From positions 86,182,049 through 86,246,048 of the forward strand of contig CM028380.1 of the NCBI GenBank assembly GCA_013146195.2: a stretch of DNA of 64,000 bases, given 5' to 3'. Both the position numbers and the translations under genes were made by a program. Source of the stretch: Codonopsis lanceolata (lineage: Eukaryota; Streptophyta; Magnoliopsida; Asterales; Campanulaceae). Under the pieces are notes generated by a model. The model saw only the letters and a program-made list of their open reading frames with translations, was not told the DNA's origin and made no database searches. This document shows, in pieces, positions 11,770 through 23,568 of this stretch; within the stretch, counting starts at the first letter, position 1, and the number at the start of each line of letters is the position of its first letter.

Positions 11770-12130
11770 CAACATTCTGAGTCCACAGTGAAGCCGGGCG
11801 TATTCCCACGCGCCCTTGCAATACTCTTTTTGCACTTTTAATTCCGTTTTCCCCTAAACAATGGAAGATTGAATGAAAAGAGCGTTGCCTTTTCTAAATA
11901 TTGTTTTCCCCTAAAAAAGGGAGGATGAGATACAGAAAAATCCAAAGCACTCACAGTGGTCTACAATGAGGTCGGGCGTATTCAATGCGCTCTTTGCAAC
12001 ATTATTTTTGCACTTTAAATTTCGTTTTCCCCTAAACAAGGGAAGATGGAATGAAAAGAGCGTTGCATTTTCTGAATCTTGTTTTTCCCTAAACAAGGGA
12101 GGATGAGATACATAAAAATTCCAGGGTACT
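11770..12130 (+). repeat. ~180-bp tandem duplication in the leader
   Basis: The block from gggcgtattcc through tttgcactttaa(a)tt(c)cgttttcccctaaacaa, agagcgttgc and gaggatgagatac occurs twice in tandem (about 11,795-11,960 and 11,965-12,130). Confidence 0.8.
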
Positions 12131-12284
12131 CACACTATCGTGATAGACTGCCTACGTATCCCATACAAAAAGAATCAGACCAAATGTAGTTCGTATGTTT
12201 GTCGCATCATGTTGTATCACCCAGAAGGGTTTTTCGAATGTCACGTTGTATCACCTAGAAGGTTTTTCTGTGTTGGTTGGAAAG

Positions 12285-12470
12285 TTTATGTTCATAGGGA
12301 TGGACCTAGTAAACATGATGCTGGAATGTCTATATTCCTAGGAGTAGACCTAGTCAACACGATGATGTAATGTCTATATTCCTAGGGGTGGACCTAGTAA
12401 ATACGATGTTGTAGTGTCTATATTCCTAGGGGTGGACCTAGTAAACACGATGCTGGAAACGTTTATGTGA
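12285..12470. repeat. 44-bp tandem repeat, ~4 copies
   Basis: The unit tgtctatattcctagggg + tggacctagtaaacacgatg recurs with a constant 44-base step. The first copy is 5'-divergent. Confidence 0.9.
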
Positions 12471-12856
12471 TGGCCGGACCTTCCTATCGAGGAAGTTTTG
12501 TCAGATAAAGGGATTCCTGCTCCATACCGGCTCCTAGAGGGTGTGCACTTGGTATAAATTATGCTTTTTATTTGGTGTTTAACACTATCTTTGTTTTTTA
12601 TTGTATCTGAAATATATTTTGTTTGATGCGATTTCAGGTGAACGTGCAGTCATATCTGCTTAAAAACTACGATAACCTGCTATAACCGACTAAATATGTC
12701 TAGGATATGTGAGATTTGAACTGCATCATAACCTATTGCATTATAACTGCTACCTCTTGCATTACTCCCCAATATAATTTTCATGAAATTTGGGAGTCTA
12801 TTTCTTATCAACGATGTTCGTTTACTCGATATACTTCGCGTTACCTGTAAACTCCA

Positions 12857-12870
12857 TCGTTGAGGGGCTC
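12857..12870 (+). promoter_or_regulatory. Polypurine tract before second LTR
   Basis: gttgaggggctc immediately precedes TGTAGACACC at 12,871; the same junction is found in reverse at 3088. Confidence 0.7.
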
Positions 12871-14102
12871 TGTAGACACCTCAATTTCGTACCTCTGATA
12901 TGTAATCTTGACATGAGACATCAAGACCTGTTAAACATTAACAAATGTCAAGTTACAGGGTTAAAAATGTAAAAAAAAAAAAAGGTAGGATGCTCAAATA
13001 ATGAAATACAGGGGGTCAAAGTGTCAAAAAGGATGCTAAAAAGGGACCCTGGCACCACCCACAAGCCTACCTGGCGCGGCGCCCACCCCCTCCATGGGTG
13101 GTACCCAATAGTGCTCCATGCACTGTAGCTTTTTGCTTTTGGTGCAATCTCTCAAGCGCGCGGTACAAGCCCGTGAAGCACATAATGATAAAACTTAACA
13201 ATGAAGGAAAGCCTTCTCCCAACCTATTAATATAAGTCCTCGGCTTCAGGAATTCACACAGTCACGCACACAGTTTTCACACACCGCACGCAATTAAAAA
13301 ACCTTTGCAGTGAGTTCTGAGAGATCGCTCTAAGAGTTTTTCCTCCTCTAGCCTCGAAGCTCCGCCAAATCTCCCCCAAACCCAAAACCAACCGGTCAAA
13401 GTGAAGCCTAGTTACCCCGCTAGGATTCCATCCTATTCCTCCGGTCCAAAAATCTCAAAGCAAGCAGTTGCTCTGCCCGAATTTAGAGGTCAAATCAGCA
13501 AAAAGGTAAGTAGTTGCTCTACCCGAATTCCGTCAACCGCAAGAAAACAACAGCAAAAAAGCAAGTAGTTGCTCCGCCCGGTTCCCGGCGCCAAAAAACA
13601 ACTTTCGGAAGCAGTCACCCAGCCCGAATATCCGCAGCAAAAGAGCAAAAGCAGCAAAAAAAGACTCCCTCTCATTGAAGGACAGAGCAAGCACACCCTC
13701 ACGCTTCAAGAGGTAAGCCTTTAAAAAAAATTTATTATATAAAAAGTGTTATTTTAAGCAGCAAAATGTAAGCAATATAAACAGTTATGCTGCCCGAAGT
13801 TCTATAGGAAATAGCACTAAAAAGAGCCATTATTATGACCAAATATTTATAAATGTATTTGTAACTCCCAAAAGGAGGCTGTAGCAAGTGTTGTAATAAT
13901 ATATGTACAGATATATTTTATTTAAATGTTTTATTTCATCTGCTAAATAAATATAATAAAAGCATATTTTAGCCAAAAATCAGTTTTGAGACCGAAAGGG
14001 TGAGTTGGGTACCTAACATCTTCCCACCTCGTAACTTAGCCTCCGAACCATTTACAAATCCGATTACATTTGGTTTTTCTTTATTTCTCCTTAAAATAAA
14101 GA
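12871..14102 (+). repeat. Second LTR, TGTAGACACC family
   Basis: Matches 10,560-11,755 throughout with many substitutions and small indels. A short run of open frame on the minus strand is not conserved between copies. Confidence 0.8.
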
Positions 14103-14235
14103 TGTTGACTCTGTTTTATCATTTTGAGTCCACAATGAGGCCAGACATATTCCACGCGCCCTAAAGGTTTATTTTGAAACAACCTGCTTTCACGCAGCGG
14201 GAATAAGATCAAACGAAAACCGGGGCACTCACACT

Positions 14236-14760
14236 ATGAAATAAAAATGGGAACATGTCCTATTTATTGTGGCCCGATTATTTATTTCCGCTCACACAGA
14301 CCATAATTATATTATTAAAGGTTAATTAGTTTCCTAATCCAAAGAGGTTTGGGATTGGCTTAACTTAACCTAGAAGAAATAGAGTTTCTTATACAATAAT
14401 ATAAATAGAGCAAGTAAAAGGATAAAACCCTATCAGATTACACACCTACAAGAAGAAGTCGTCTTCTTGTGTTGGTTATTCTATATATTCTCTCTAATCT
14501 AACCATCGAAAGGCTTGGATTTGCAGTGTGAACCAAAGGTTGATATTCATACTACGTAATATCAATCAGACAAGAGAGACTTATATGATTATTGTTCGTG
14601 ACATACGAAGACGTAGCTCAAGCCGAAAATCTTTCGATTCGCTCAAGGTTCAAATTCACACTAGATAACTTATGATTCCTTTTAGATAACAAACTTGTAA
14701 TATATATAACCTTTACTGAATAATGCTCTTACTTTTGATACGATTTGCCTACACTCGACT
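14236..14760 (+). other. Non-coding, possibly a solo LTR
   Basis: No coding sequence. A TATA-like string (caataatataaatagagc near 14,394) lies ~60 bases before a small inverted repeat (acaagaagaagtc / gtcttcttgt near 14,449-14,470), a layout resembling an LTR promoter plus R region. I could not find matching ends or a second copy, so this remains a guess. Confidence 0.3.
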
Positions 14761-15227
14761 ACTTCTCCAAATGAGCATGCTAGTCATATATATTCATTTC
14801 ACAAGTTATTTATTATGAGCTAGATAGGGATATATTGGGGTGACATCTAATTCATGTAAGTTGCATATTACTTTCTTTTTTCGTTTTTTGATAGGTAAAG
14901 TTGCACATTACTAATACTAAGTTGGTAGTTATTAAGTGTTTATAATTGTCTAGCTTTTCAGAATCTTGTTTTTGTTTTAATTGAAAAAACACTTAAAACA
15001 TAGTGAAGTGTAAGTAAAACATTTCACCAAATCAACATAACATGGGCGTGGCGTGGCCAGCAGTTACCCTTCAGAGCCACTGGGGGCACGTGCCCCATCG
15101 AGATTTGGGGAGTTCTTCTTCATTAATACTTAAAAGAAAAAGTAAAAATAAAAATTAAGAAATATTATGTGAGTAGCCATTGATGATTGATAACGAACTG
15201 GAAGGATAAATATAGCCCTAAAAGGTA

Positions 15228-15405
15228 TTTCCTTCGGTTCGTGCTAATATCCAATATTTTATTTTGAAATATTTCATTTAAAAAGTTTATTTTTAAAAAT
15301 TAAGGTATAAAAATGTTATTTTATTATTAATAAATTATTAAAAGTATTATTTTATTAAAAAAATTTAAATTTCAAACATGGACTCTTTACTCAAATCAGA
15401 TGGAG
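15228..15405. mobile_element. Stowaway-like MITE
   Basis: Flanked by TA on both sides, with imperfect terminal inverted repeats (tttccttcggttcg versus ctccatctgatttg). The interior shares ttttattttgaaatatttca and catggactcttta with the MITEs at 17,907 and 22,856. Confidence 0.6.
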
Positions 15406-17729
15406 TATAACCAAATACTAATAGAAAGGCAAGGAACAAGATGGTCAAGCATGAAACATTCAATTGTATTTGTAAATTGTATTTCCTCCTTTGTCTCAAA
15501 ATAAATATTCTTTATTCTATTTTTGTGACATCCTAAGATAAGTGTCTCTCTTTTGGAAAAAAAAAAAAATCAACTCAACTGTCATATATGTCATTTTCTC
15601 TCACGTGGGGTTAGAAAACTTATGGGCATTAATAGATGCGCAATGTCAAATACGAACTACATTATGAGTACATAAAATTAAACATATTCTTAAAACTTGT
15701 GTAAATTTAATAGACATTTATTTGAGTAATAATAATAATTTTGCATGTTTTAATATTATAGTGATTAGTAAGTGGTAGATTTGGATATAAGTACAAGGAA
15801 AAATTGCAGGTTGATCCTTTTTTCAAATTATTAATTGCTTAAGCATCTTATTTTTTAATAATCGCTAGAGTTCACTTTTGTTAAATTATTCATAAAATGT
15901 CCATAATCTCGTATCTTCCCGACGTAAGCCTTTCGACCATCAACGGAAAGGTCAATTTCTTCCGACAATCATAATTTGTTGTTCGTTGGCTCCTTAGCAA
16001 GTTCTCTACTGGCGCCTATCGATCTACTAATTAACAGAATGGAAGACAAAAAAGTAATGGCCAAAGCAACTCGAGGAAGCTGGATACTGAGTAGACTGAG
16101 TTTTCTTATGGGGAAATTGAACCTCATATGCTCTAGTACAATAGTTGTAGCGAAGTAAAGACATTCGTAGGACGGAAGGTGGTGGTTGGCGACCGCTTAA
16201 CTCTTCAAGCATTATATAGCGGTGCTTTCGATTCGACAATGGTAGAATGCCTCGACTCACTTCCTACGCTACTGAGCTCCGAGGCCCTAATATGACATTG
16301 AAGCTAAGACTTGTTTTGGAAAGCCAAAGAGATGCTTCCTATACCTATCATTAATCTTCTGGATCGAGCATCAACTAATACGCTAGGATTTAACTATATT
16401 CTTATTAAAAATGAATCTCGATACATCGAATTTCAATCGTGATGCATCAATTAGGAATCACGATGCATCGTTTTAGAACCACGATGCATCTTTATATCAC
16501 ACAATTTTGAATCATGCATCGTGATGCACAAATTATGCGCAGCGATGCATGAACTGAAGCTTGATCCCCAAAAAAATCCAAACCCATTAAAGAAGATTTA
16601 ACACTACTATTTTCATAATTTGCATACGATTATGAAGACCACAATGCAAGTTCTGTTGGCACGAAACAAATCTTTGACGAAGAAATCATTTTTTTCGATG
16701 ATGAAGCAGAATCTTCGCCACCCAAAAGTGAGAAATCAATCCAAAGTACTAATTTTTTGGGTTCGTGGATCCAGGAAACAAGGGAAGTTTCATAGAAGCT
16801 GTGGAGAAAAGAGAGAAATAAGGTTCTTTGATGTATGATTTCTTGGAGAACATAAGAGAAGAGGAAATAATGTTTTGGGCAAATTATCTGTCAACGATTA
16901 TTATCAGGAATTTGTTGGGTGAATTCAATCATTTGGGACTCGAGAGTCAAGTATTCAATATTGTGTCTTTTAGTCTTGATTTTTTGATGAGAAATTAGTG
17001 ATTAAATTATGTTTTAAAAGGTAGTTTGTATATGTTAGTTTAATCATCTGCTGTAAGAATCTATGCATCACGTTGTTCGAATTGTTACATCATGATGCCT
17101 ACATATTGAGACAATATGCATGCATTCATTAAGGGTATATTTATCATTTTGCACAAAAACTATTTTTTACCGGTAAAAATATATATATAAGACTTTAGCG
17201 GTTATATATTCACCGTTGGGGACCAGCACGGTTTTAACCGTAAGTATAACAATGAAGATTTAATAGTTCTGGTCCAATTAAAAATAGGAAAGGGTGATAA
17301 TCAGGTCGGTCCCTTTTAGTGAAATTATAACCACCTAGATCCCTCTATATTTGTTTTAAACCATTAAAATATATTTTTAGAGGAAAAATGACAAAAATAC
17401 TGTTAATGACGAAAAAGCGCGCGGGCAAAGCCTCTGCCCAAATTTGGACATCGCAATGCATAATTGAAGTGTCCAATTTAGGTATCGCAATGTAAAAATC
17501 CCCACTCAAATTCTGGCATAAAAAATTGGGCATCACTAGGTCAGTCAGTATAAATCATGATTTAAACATAGCATCTTAAGCTTCATAGCAACCTTAACGG
17601 ACTACACGTAACGAAGAGGAGAGCCAAAGGAGTCGTGGCAGCCAGGCCGGTAAGTGAGCGCTAGGTAGAAAATCGAGGCGAAAAAGAGGCTTTGCTTAAT
17701 ACATGGAAGTAGGTGAATTCCTTAGATAG
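15406..17729. other. Non-coding stretch with GATGCATC-type motifs
   Basis: No gene recognised; open frames here are short and unsupported. Between about 16,405 and 16,560 the motif (c)acgatgcatc or its complement appears at least five times, roughly 22-27 bases apart, with one more related string near 17,063-17,100. The rest is AT-rich and otherwise featureless to me. Confidence 0.6.
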
Positions 17730-17746
17730 GAATAGGCCTTCTCCTG

Positions 17747-17844
17747 CCTCTAAGGGGGTGGCCCAGTGGTAGATATGGGGCTTCACAAGTGTGAGGTCTC
17801 AGGTTCGATCCCTTCACATGCCCCCCTTAGGAGGAAAAAAAAAA
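17747..17844 (+). mobile_element. tRNA-derived SINE with A-tail
   Basis: The ~98-base body contains an RNA polymerase III A box (tggcccagtgg) and B box (ggttcgatccc) about 30 bases apart and ends in a run of ten A. It is flanked by perfect 17-base target-site duplications gaataggccttctcctg at 17,730-17,746 and 17,845-17,861. Box content, A-tail and long duplication together make this a retroposed SINE and not a tRNA gene. Confidence 0.92.
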
Positions 17845-17906
17845 GAATAGGCCTTCTCCTGGCTGGGTCTATCTATTCTTTTTCTCAAAGGAGTGCTATT
17901 GATATA

Positions 17907-18144
17907 CTCGCTTCGTTCCATCCAAAAGTTCTCATTTGAAAATTTTAATTATTAAATGATATATTAATATCATTAAAGTTAATCATAATTACAAAAATAG
18001 TTAAGCACAATAATGTACTTACAACACAAATGGAGGGTAAAGATGAAATATTATAGAAATTATAAACATAATTTTTGAAAATGGACTCATATGGTGAAAT
18101 ATCTCAAAATAATATAATGGACTCTTTGCCAGAGACGAAGAGAG
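17907..18144. mobile_element. Stowaway-like MITE
   Basis: TA-flanked, with ends ctcgcttcgttcc and gacgaagagag as imperfect inverted repeats. Its interior is the reverse complement of the MITE at 22,856-23,091 (cttacaacacaaatggagg versus cctccacttgtgttgtaag). Confidence 0.8.
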
Positions 18145-18409
18145 TATAAGAGAAAGTTTGTATTTCAACGAACTTCTCTTTCTGTCTGGCTAATGAGTGT
18201 GTGAGAGAGAGAGAAAGTCAAAGAAGAGTGACATGTTTTTCCTTGGATTAATGGTATTTTTTGTCTTTTTACCCTCAAAAATGTACTGTACCGATTAAAT
18301 AATATGAAAAATTGTGGGGCGGTCTACATTTCAAAGTTTCTAATCGCTCCAGCACCGTGTTTTTTTTCAACTGGAAAAGACACTTTGGACACAAAAAGAC
18401 AGCAATACC

Positions 18410-18790
18410 CTTAATGAGCATAATGCGCGCTACATAAATGAATCGCGGTGCATTGACTATTGAACCGCGATTCATTAATTTTATTGCATTAATTTTTACA
18501 CCATGATTCAATAGTTAAATTGCTTAGTCCTATTGCACCACGATTTATTAATTTTATTGCATTAATTTTTGTACCGCAGTTCAATAATTTAATTGTCTAT
18601 TCTAATCGCACTGTGGTACCAAATGTTATTTATCGTGATTAATTAATTTTTGAACTGCGATACATATACACAATCCAAGTTGAACCACAATATCAACTTT
18701 TATGTATCGTAATAAATTAATTTTTGAACTGCGATACATAAAATATTATTAATTCATTTTTGCACCGCGATACAAAATTATAATGAAATT
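18410..18790. repeat. Degenerate repeats of an accgcgatt(c/a)attaattt motif
   Basis: Related phrases (gaaccgcgattcattaatttt, caccacgatttattaatttt, aactgcgatacata, caccgcgatac) recur about eight times over 380 bases, often followed by attgcattaattttt. No gene here. Confidence 0.65.
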
Positions 18791-19985
18791 GACCATGTCT
18801 TTCAACTTCTTCTTTCATCTCCTCCGTTGTAAGCCTTCTTCTCCAATCTTCCCCCTCCTTCGTCTTCGTCCTACTGAAAAATCATTCAACTCAGCACAGA
18901 TCAATTACAGTTTCGTACATAATGAATCAAATAAACCGTTTACCTTTCCGGGGCGCTGCCCCCTCGACCTGACCGGGCAGGTCGATCCCCGTTTTGTTGC
19001 ACAACAATGGTGATATTTGAATCCAAAGTGTGTTGTCAGAGCTATTGAAGGAAACGATAGCATTTTCGGAGCAATATTTCGAAAAGTGGTCTTTTGGGTT
19101 GGAAAAAAGAAAAAAGAAAAATGAACTTTTGGAATTAAAAACTTTGAAAAATGTACCGACCATAATTTTACCCTAAATAATATTATGTCAACTGTTGCGG
19201 TAACCAAAAGGTACGACCATGTAATTATTCCAATAGAAAAAGGACCAATCAGTCTTCTAAGTTGAAAAAATTACAAACCGGTACATCTTTTAAAACATGT
19301 TTTCAAATGAATCAAGCTATTTTTTAGACATATCTTTTAGGTACATTTTTTGGGCGAAAGTACATCACTGCCCTTTTATCTGTTTGCTTGTTTGTGTGAA
19401 AGATTTCTTATCTGGGATCTCCTTCTTCATTCGAGAAACAATAAAACCCATCAGATCAATCTCTCTAGAAACTCTCTCTAAAAAACTCTTTCTTTGAAAA
19501 CCCAGCAGGCTGATCTCTCCTTTGATTGGAGATTGAGATGGATTTTGGGGATTTTTTGGGTTTTGCTCGTTAAACTTTCTCTCTCTAAAACCCAATGAGA
19601 GATCGATCTGCTGGGTTTTACCGACGAGACTGAATATCCTCCTACCACAAAGTTTTAGTCAAAAACACTTTCAATATTCCCTTTCAATTTTCATTTTATG
19701 GTAAATTACTTGATAAAAAAGACAAAAAGTATCATTCCAAAACATACCACACCTTAGCTCAAGAAACAATCACAACCATACATTCACAGTCAAGTTGATA
19801 TAGGCTTTCAAAACCGCCCTTTATAAGCACCCCATTATTCGGGCAAATCTTCACAGATGGCACTCAATTTTTTATTCGATTTGAGCTAAAGAAATGGGCA
19901 CCATTTTCATTGTTTTGAAGCGTAACAATGCAGCAAAAATGAAGCTCTTTATGGCTCATAGCTTTTCCAAATTTGAGCCCTAGGC
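18791..19985. other. Non-coding stretch
   Basis: No recognisable gene on either strand. A local inverted repeat near 19,496-19,620 pairs aaaacccagcaggctgatctc with the complement of gatcgatctgctgggtttta across about 80 bases. Short open frames are Phe/Lys-rich and unsupported. Confidence 0.5.
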
Positions 19986-19989
19986 TTTG

Positions 19990-21110
19990 ATTGCAAAAAA
20001 ACTGTTAAAACAATGCTGATGCCTTGGCATCAGTTTTTTTGAATTTTTTTTGTTTGAATAAACTGTCAAAACGGTACTGATGCCAAGCCTTGGCATCAGC
20101 ATTTTTTGAATTTTTTTTTGCTTGAATAAATCCAGGCATCAGGTTGTGCAAAAAACTGTCAAAACTGACCAGTGTTGATGCCAAGACTTGGCATCAGCAT
20201 TTTTTTGGGTTTTTTTAGTTATGAAAAAACCGTAAAAACAATCCTGATTCCAAACCTTGACATCAGCATTTTTTGTTGTTTTTTTTTTTTCTGAAAAAAT
20301 TGTCAAAGCATTTTTCTGCCTTTTCAATATTGCTTAGGTGATGCTGAGGACGATAAAAGAATTATTTTGCGAATTGGTCACTTTATAAACGCATAAAAAG
20401 GAGGAAGGAAGTCTGGGACGCAGACTCCTTGAACTGTCGAGTAGATGGTGAAGCATCAAATCAAGAGCTGAGTGATCTGCCATTTTGTTCTTTGAAGAAA
20501 AGTAAATTTGTATTGATGAATACATTTTCATTTCCCTGCTCCCTTGTTTTGGTCAAGACTGGGTTATTAAATGGTTTATACAATCCATTAATACTAAGAA
20601 ATGCTCACTTATGAATTCAGTTAAAACCAGGAAAACTCATTCTATCCTTTACATTTGTCAGCTCTTTTTATTTGATAATTATGAACATCATCGGAACTCT
20701 ATGGCGATAATCTCTTATTGATTCCAAATGTTGATGTCAAGTCTTGGCATCGGCTTTTTTGAATTTTTTTAGCTTGAATAAACTGTAAAAACAATGCTGA
20801 TGCCAAGCCTTGGCATCAGCGTTTTTTAATTTTTTTTAGTTTGCAAAAACTGTGAAAACAGTGCTGATATCAAGCATTGGCATTATTTTTTAAATTTTTT
20901 TTTGTTTAAATAAACTGTCAAAACAGTGTTGATACCAAGCCTTAGCATCAGGATTTTTTGATTTTTTTTTTTACTTGAATAAATTGTCAAAACAGTGCTG
21001 ATATCAAGCCTTGGCATCAACATTTTTTGAATTTTTTTGGTCTTGCAAAAACTTGTCAAAACAGTGATGACGCCAAGCCTTGACATCAACATTTTTTGGT
21101 TTTTTTAGAC
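19990..21110. repeat. Palindrome-bearing minisatellite, ~67-bp period, 10 copies in two blocks
   Basis: Each unit holds an inverted repeat of the form gctgatgccaag-ccttggcatcagc followed by a poly-T tract and (g)aataaactgtcaaaac. Four units lie at about 20,015-20,290 and six at 20,730-21,105; spacing in the second block is 65-69 bases. Some copies have lost one palindrome arm. A ~440-base unrelated segment (20,290-20,729) separates the blocks. No protein is supported. Confidence 0.9.
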
Positions 21111-21119
21111 CGACAGAAG

Positions 21120-22390
21120 AAATTTATCTTCATCAATGGTATTTTTGTCATTTGACAACCAATTTGTAGTTATATGAAATGTCCAAAAAATTAATGGACC
21201 TAAATGAAAACACGTTTCAAAAATTATACCCACTTGAAATTTGTCCTTCTAAATTAACGTAAAAGGGCCCAAAATAGAGTAACGAGCCGAAATTAAAAGA
21301 ACTGGATCTTGATATATTTGTGGGTGGGGTTGGTACAGAACCATGCATAGCCCAAGTTCAACGATATTGACTTATTGAGGGTATGATTATCTTTTCAACA
21401 AGTCTAATCGGCCAAACAAACGAAAGTTTTAACGGAACTAAACGGAAAGGACGGTGGGAGGCAATGTGATTTGCTTGCCTACCTAGATTTAACGGAATGG
21501 ATACCAAAGAAGAATGACATACAAACCCTAACTCTGAAACCATTAGCATTATACTAAAAAAACTGGTTTTGCCTTTCCAGCCACCTCTGACCTCCCTGGG
21601 AGAGCTTTTGTACAAACAAAATCCACAACAAACCCAAATTTGTAGCAACGGTGAACCCGTGGAAGAGAGATCATCATACTCTCCTTACCACGAGAAATAT
21701 ATCTTCACCAAACACGTCTTAGGTCTATAATTCAAATGAATGAACAAGATGCAAACAATAACCCATCGATATATGTTCTTATTCGATAAAACACATACTT
21801 CACTCGATCCCATAGCCCCGTGCCCTAGAGACGTATAAGTCCAAGGAAAATTATTATCAAACTAATAACCCTTGAATAAAGAGCTTGATGAAATCACTAC
21901 TTTATATTCCTAACAATCAATACAAAACCAATCGAGTAAAGCAGCAAATAAATTATTTGCTATTATTCCAGCCAAAAAAGGAAGAAAAAAAAAACATGTT
22001 CGGGTGTCTACGAAACAATATCAAACATAATGAAAGATTCCCAAAAATTAATGAGACCAACACCACAAACTACAAGATCATCAACACTACAACTTCACAT
22101 TACTCACATTGCCGAAGATCCGCCCACTAACTGTTGTTGCCAGGCCAGTTCTTTTCAAGTTGACATTGACCCTGTCACATCTGACAAAGATTTTAAAATC
22201 CATCAATATCATGTTTTTCTTTTCTTAAAAATGACATGAAATCATCAATAAATAAAGAGCTTTTTACCTTATCAGGTTAAGTTTTTACACCAAATGAACT
22301 CGAACGAACAGAATCCATGGAGTTTGTATTCATTAAAAGGTATTTCAGAGCCTTAAGACTTCATCACAGGAAATATGACTCAGTTCTAGA
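21120..22390. other. Non-coding stretch
   Basis: No gene recognised. The longest open frame (about 96 codons on the minus strand, 21,358-21,648) has no motif I can identify. Confidence 0.5.
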
Positions 22391-22767
22391 TATAGGGTTG
22401 TAAAGGAGCCAAGCCTAGATTTGAGTGTACAAACATGGCTCTTTATTTTTAACTGAGCTCGAGTTAAGGCTTGAGCTTTACACGAGCAATCAAACCTACG
22501 TTCGAGCTCAACTAAATTACTTCACAACAAGCCGAGCTCGAGCTTTACTTGAGCCTAAGTCACAAATATACTATAAATCATAAAAAAGTGAATATATACA
22601 TAAATTTATATATTTAGGGATTACCGAGCTTATTCCAGCTGACCCGAGCCAAGCAGGGTTTGTTTATACCTCGAAAAGAAATCGTGTATAAGCTTGAACC
22701 AAACACAAGCTGAGCCAAGTCAAGCTTTAAACAACCTGAACTCGAGCCAACTCGGTTTACTAAACAG
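22391..22767. mobile_element. Possible hAT-type MITE rich in GAGCTCGAG motifs
   Basis: Ends tagggttgtaaaggagcc and the complement of ggtttactaaacagccta form imperfect inverted repeats, and the interior repeats gagctcgag(c/t). Plant hAT-like MITEs with such ends and interiors exist. Flanking duplications are not clear. Confidence 0.45.
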
Positions 22768-22855
22768 CCTAATTCTAATGTGAGACTATTTCTTATGTAA
22801 TGGCTGACGCCTAAGTATTGCTAAATGATTATCTGCTCTTCCTTTCTTAATCTTA

Positions 22856-23091
22856 CTCCCTCCATTCCACACAAAGAGTCCACTATTCTATTTTGGGATG
22901 TTTCACTTTAAAAGTCCACTTTTAAAATTATGTTTACAATTTTCATAACCTTTCTTTACCCTCCACTTGTGTTGTAAGCAAATTAATTGTTCTTATGTAG
23001 TTTTGTAACTATGACCAACTCCAATAACATTAATATATCACTTCATTATTATACTTTTCAAATGTGGACTCTTTAGGTGGAACGGAGAGAG
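22856..23091. mobile_element. Stowaway-like MITE
   Basis: TA-flanked, with ends ctccctccattccac and gtggaacggagagag (imperfect inverted repeats) matching the plant Stowaway consensus ctccctccg. It is downstream of the only host gene and has the same family interior as 17,907-18,144. Confidence 0.85.
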
Positions 23092-23568
23092 TAAATGACT
23101 ATTAAGTACAGCAATGCTTCTTACGAGTATTTATTACTAACACAGTTGTAGTGGCATTAACGTTCAAACAAATATTTAGCTTGAACAATCCAGCTACACT
23201 GAAATCAAGAATGAAAGAGTAACATGTCGCTTAAGGAAACAATACCAAAAGAGGTAATGTATATTGGTAAATGACCATATCAACACATAGGGCGAGCCTA
23301 AATGCAACCAATCAACGGAACTGTTTAGTCATTTCAAAATAAAGGTCTCTTGCATAATTCTACTTCAAGATTTGGTAATACTCTAAGATGCAATAATAAA
23401 AAGTTACACATGCAATTATGGAAGTACAAAAGACTGCTATGTCATCAGCAACCAAAAGGCAAAAAAGAAAAAAGAAAAAGGCAACATTAAGAAACCAGAA
23501 GCGAAAACTACCTCTGCCAACGAATTCTACTTTGGTAGCTGCACATCGTTGCGAGATAGACATGAACA

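Larger units (their letters stand above)
10560..14235 (+). mobile_element. Non-coding LTR retrotransposon in LTR-internal-LTR-internal arrangement
   Basis: LTRs start TGTAGACACC at 10,560 and 12,871. Each is followed by a primer-site-like sequence, and only the second is preceded by a polypurine tract. After the second LTR, partial internal sequence matching 11,770-12,130 continues to about 14,235 (shared ggcactcacactat-type end). No gag or pol is detectable, so it depends on another element. The PPT-LTR-PBS order at the second LTR fits unequal recombination between LTRs producing a tandem element. The gypsy (Ogre/Tat-like) affiliation is inferred from the GGCGACTC primer site only. Confidence 0.8.

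Noticed and set aside
17747..17844. tRNA gene because of A and B boxes
   Set aside because: No cloverleaf or anticodon arm can be drawn, and an A-tail and flanking duplication show a SINE.
19990..21110. CRISPR-like array (regular palindromic repeats)
   Set aside because: Plant nuclear context; spacers are conserved poly-T tracts instead of unique sequences; no cas genes.
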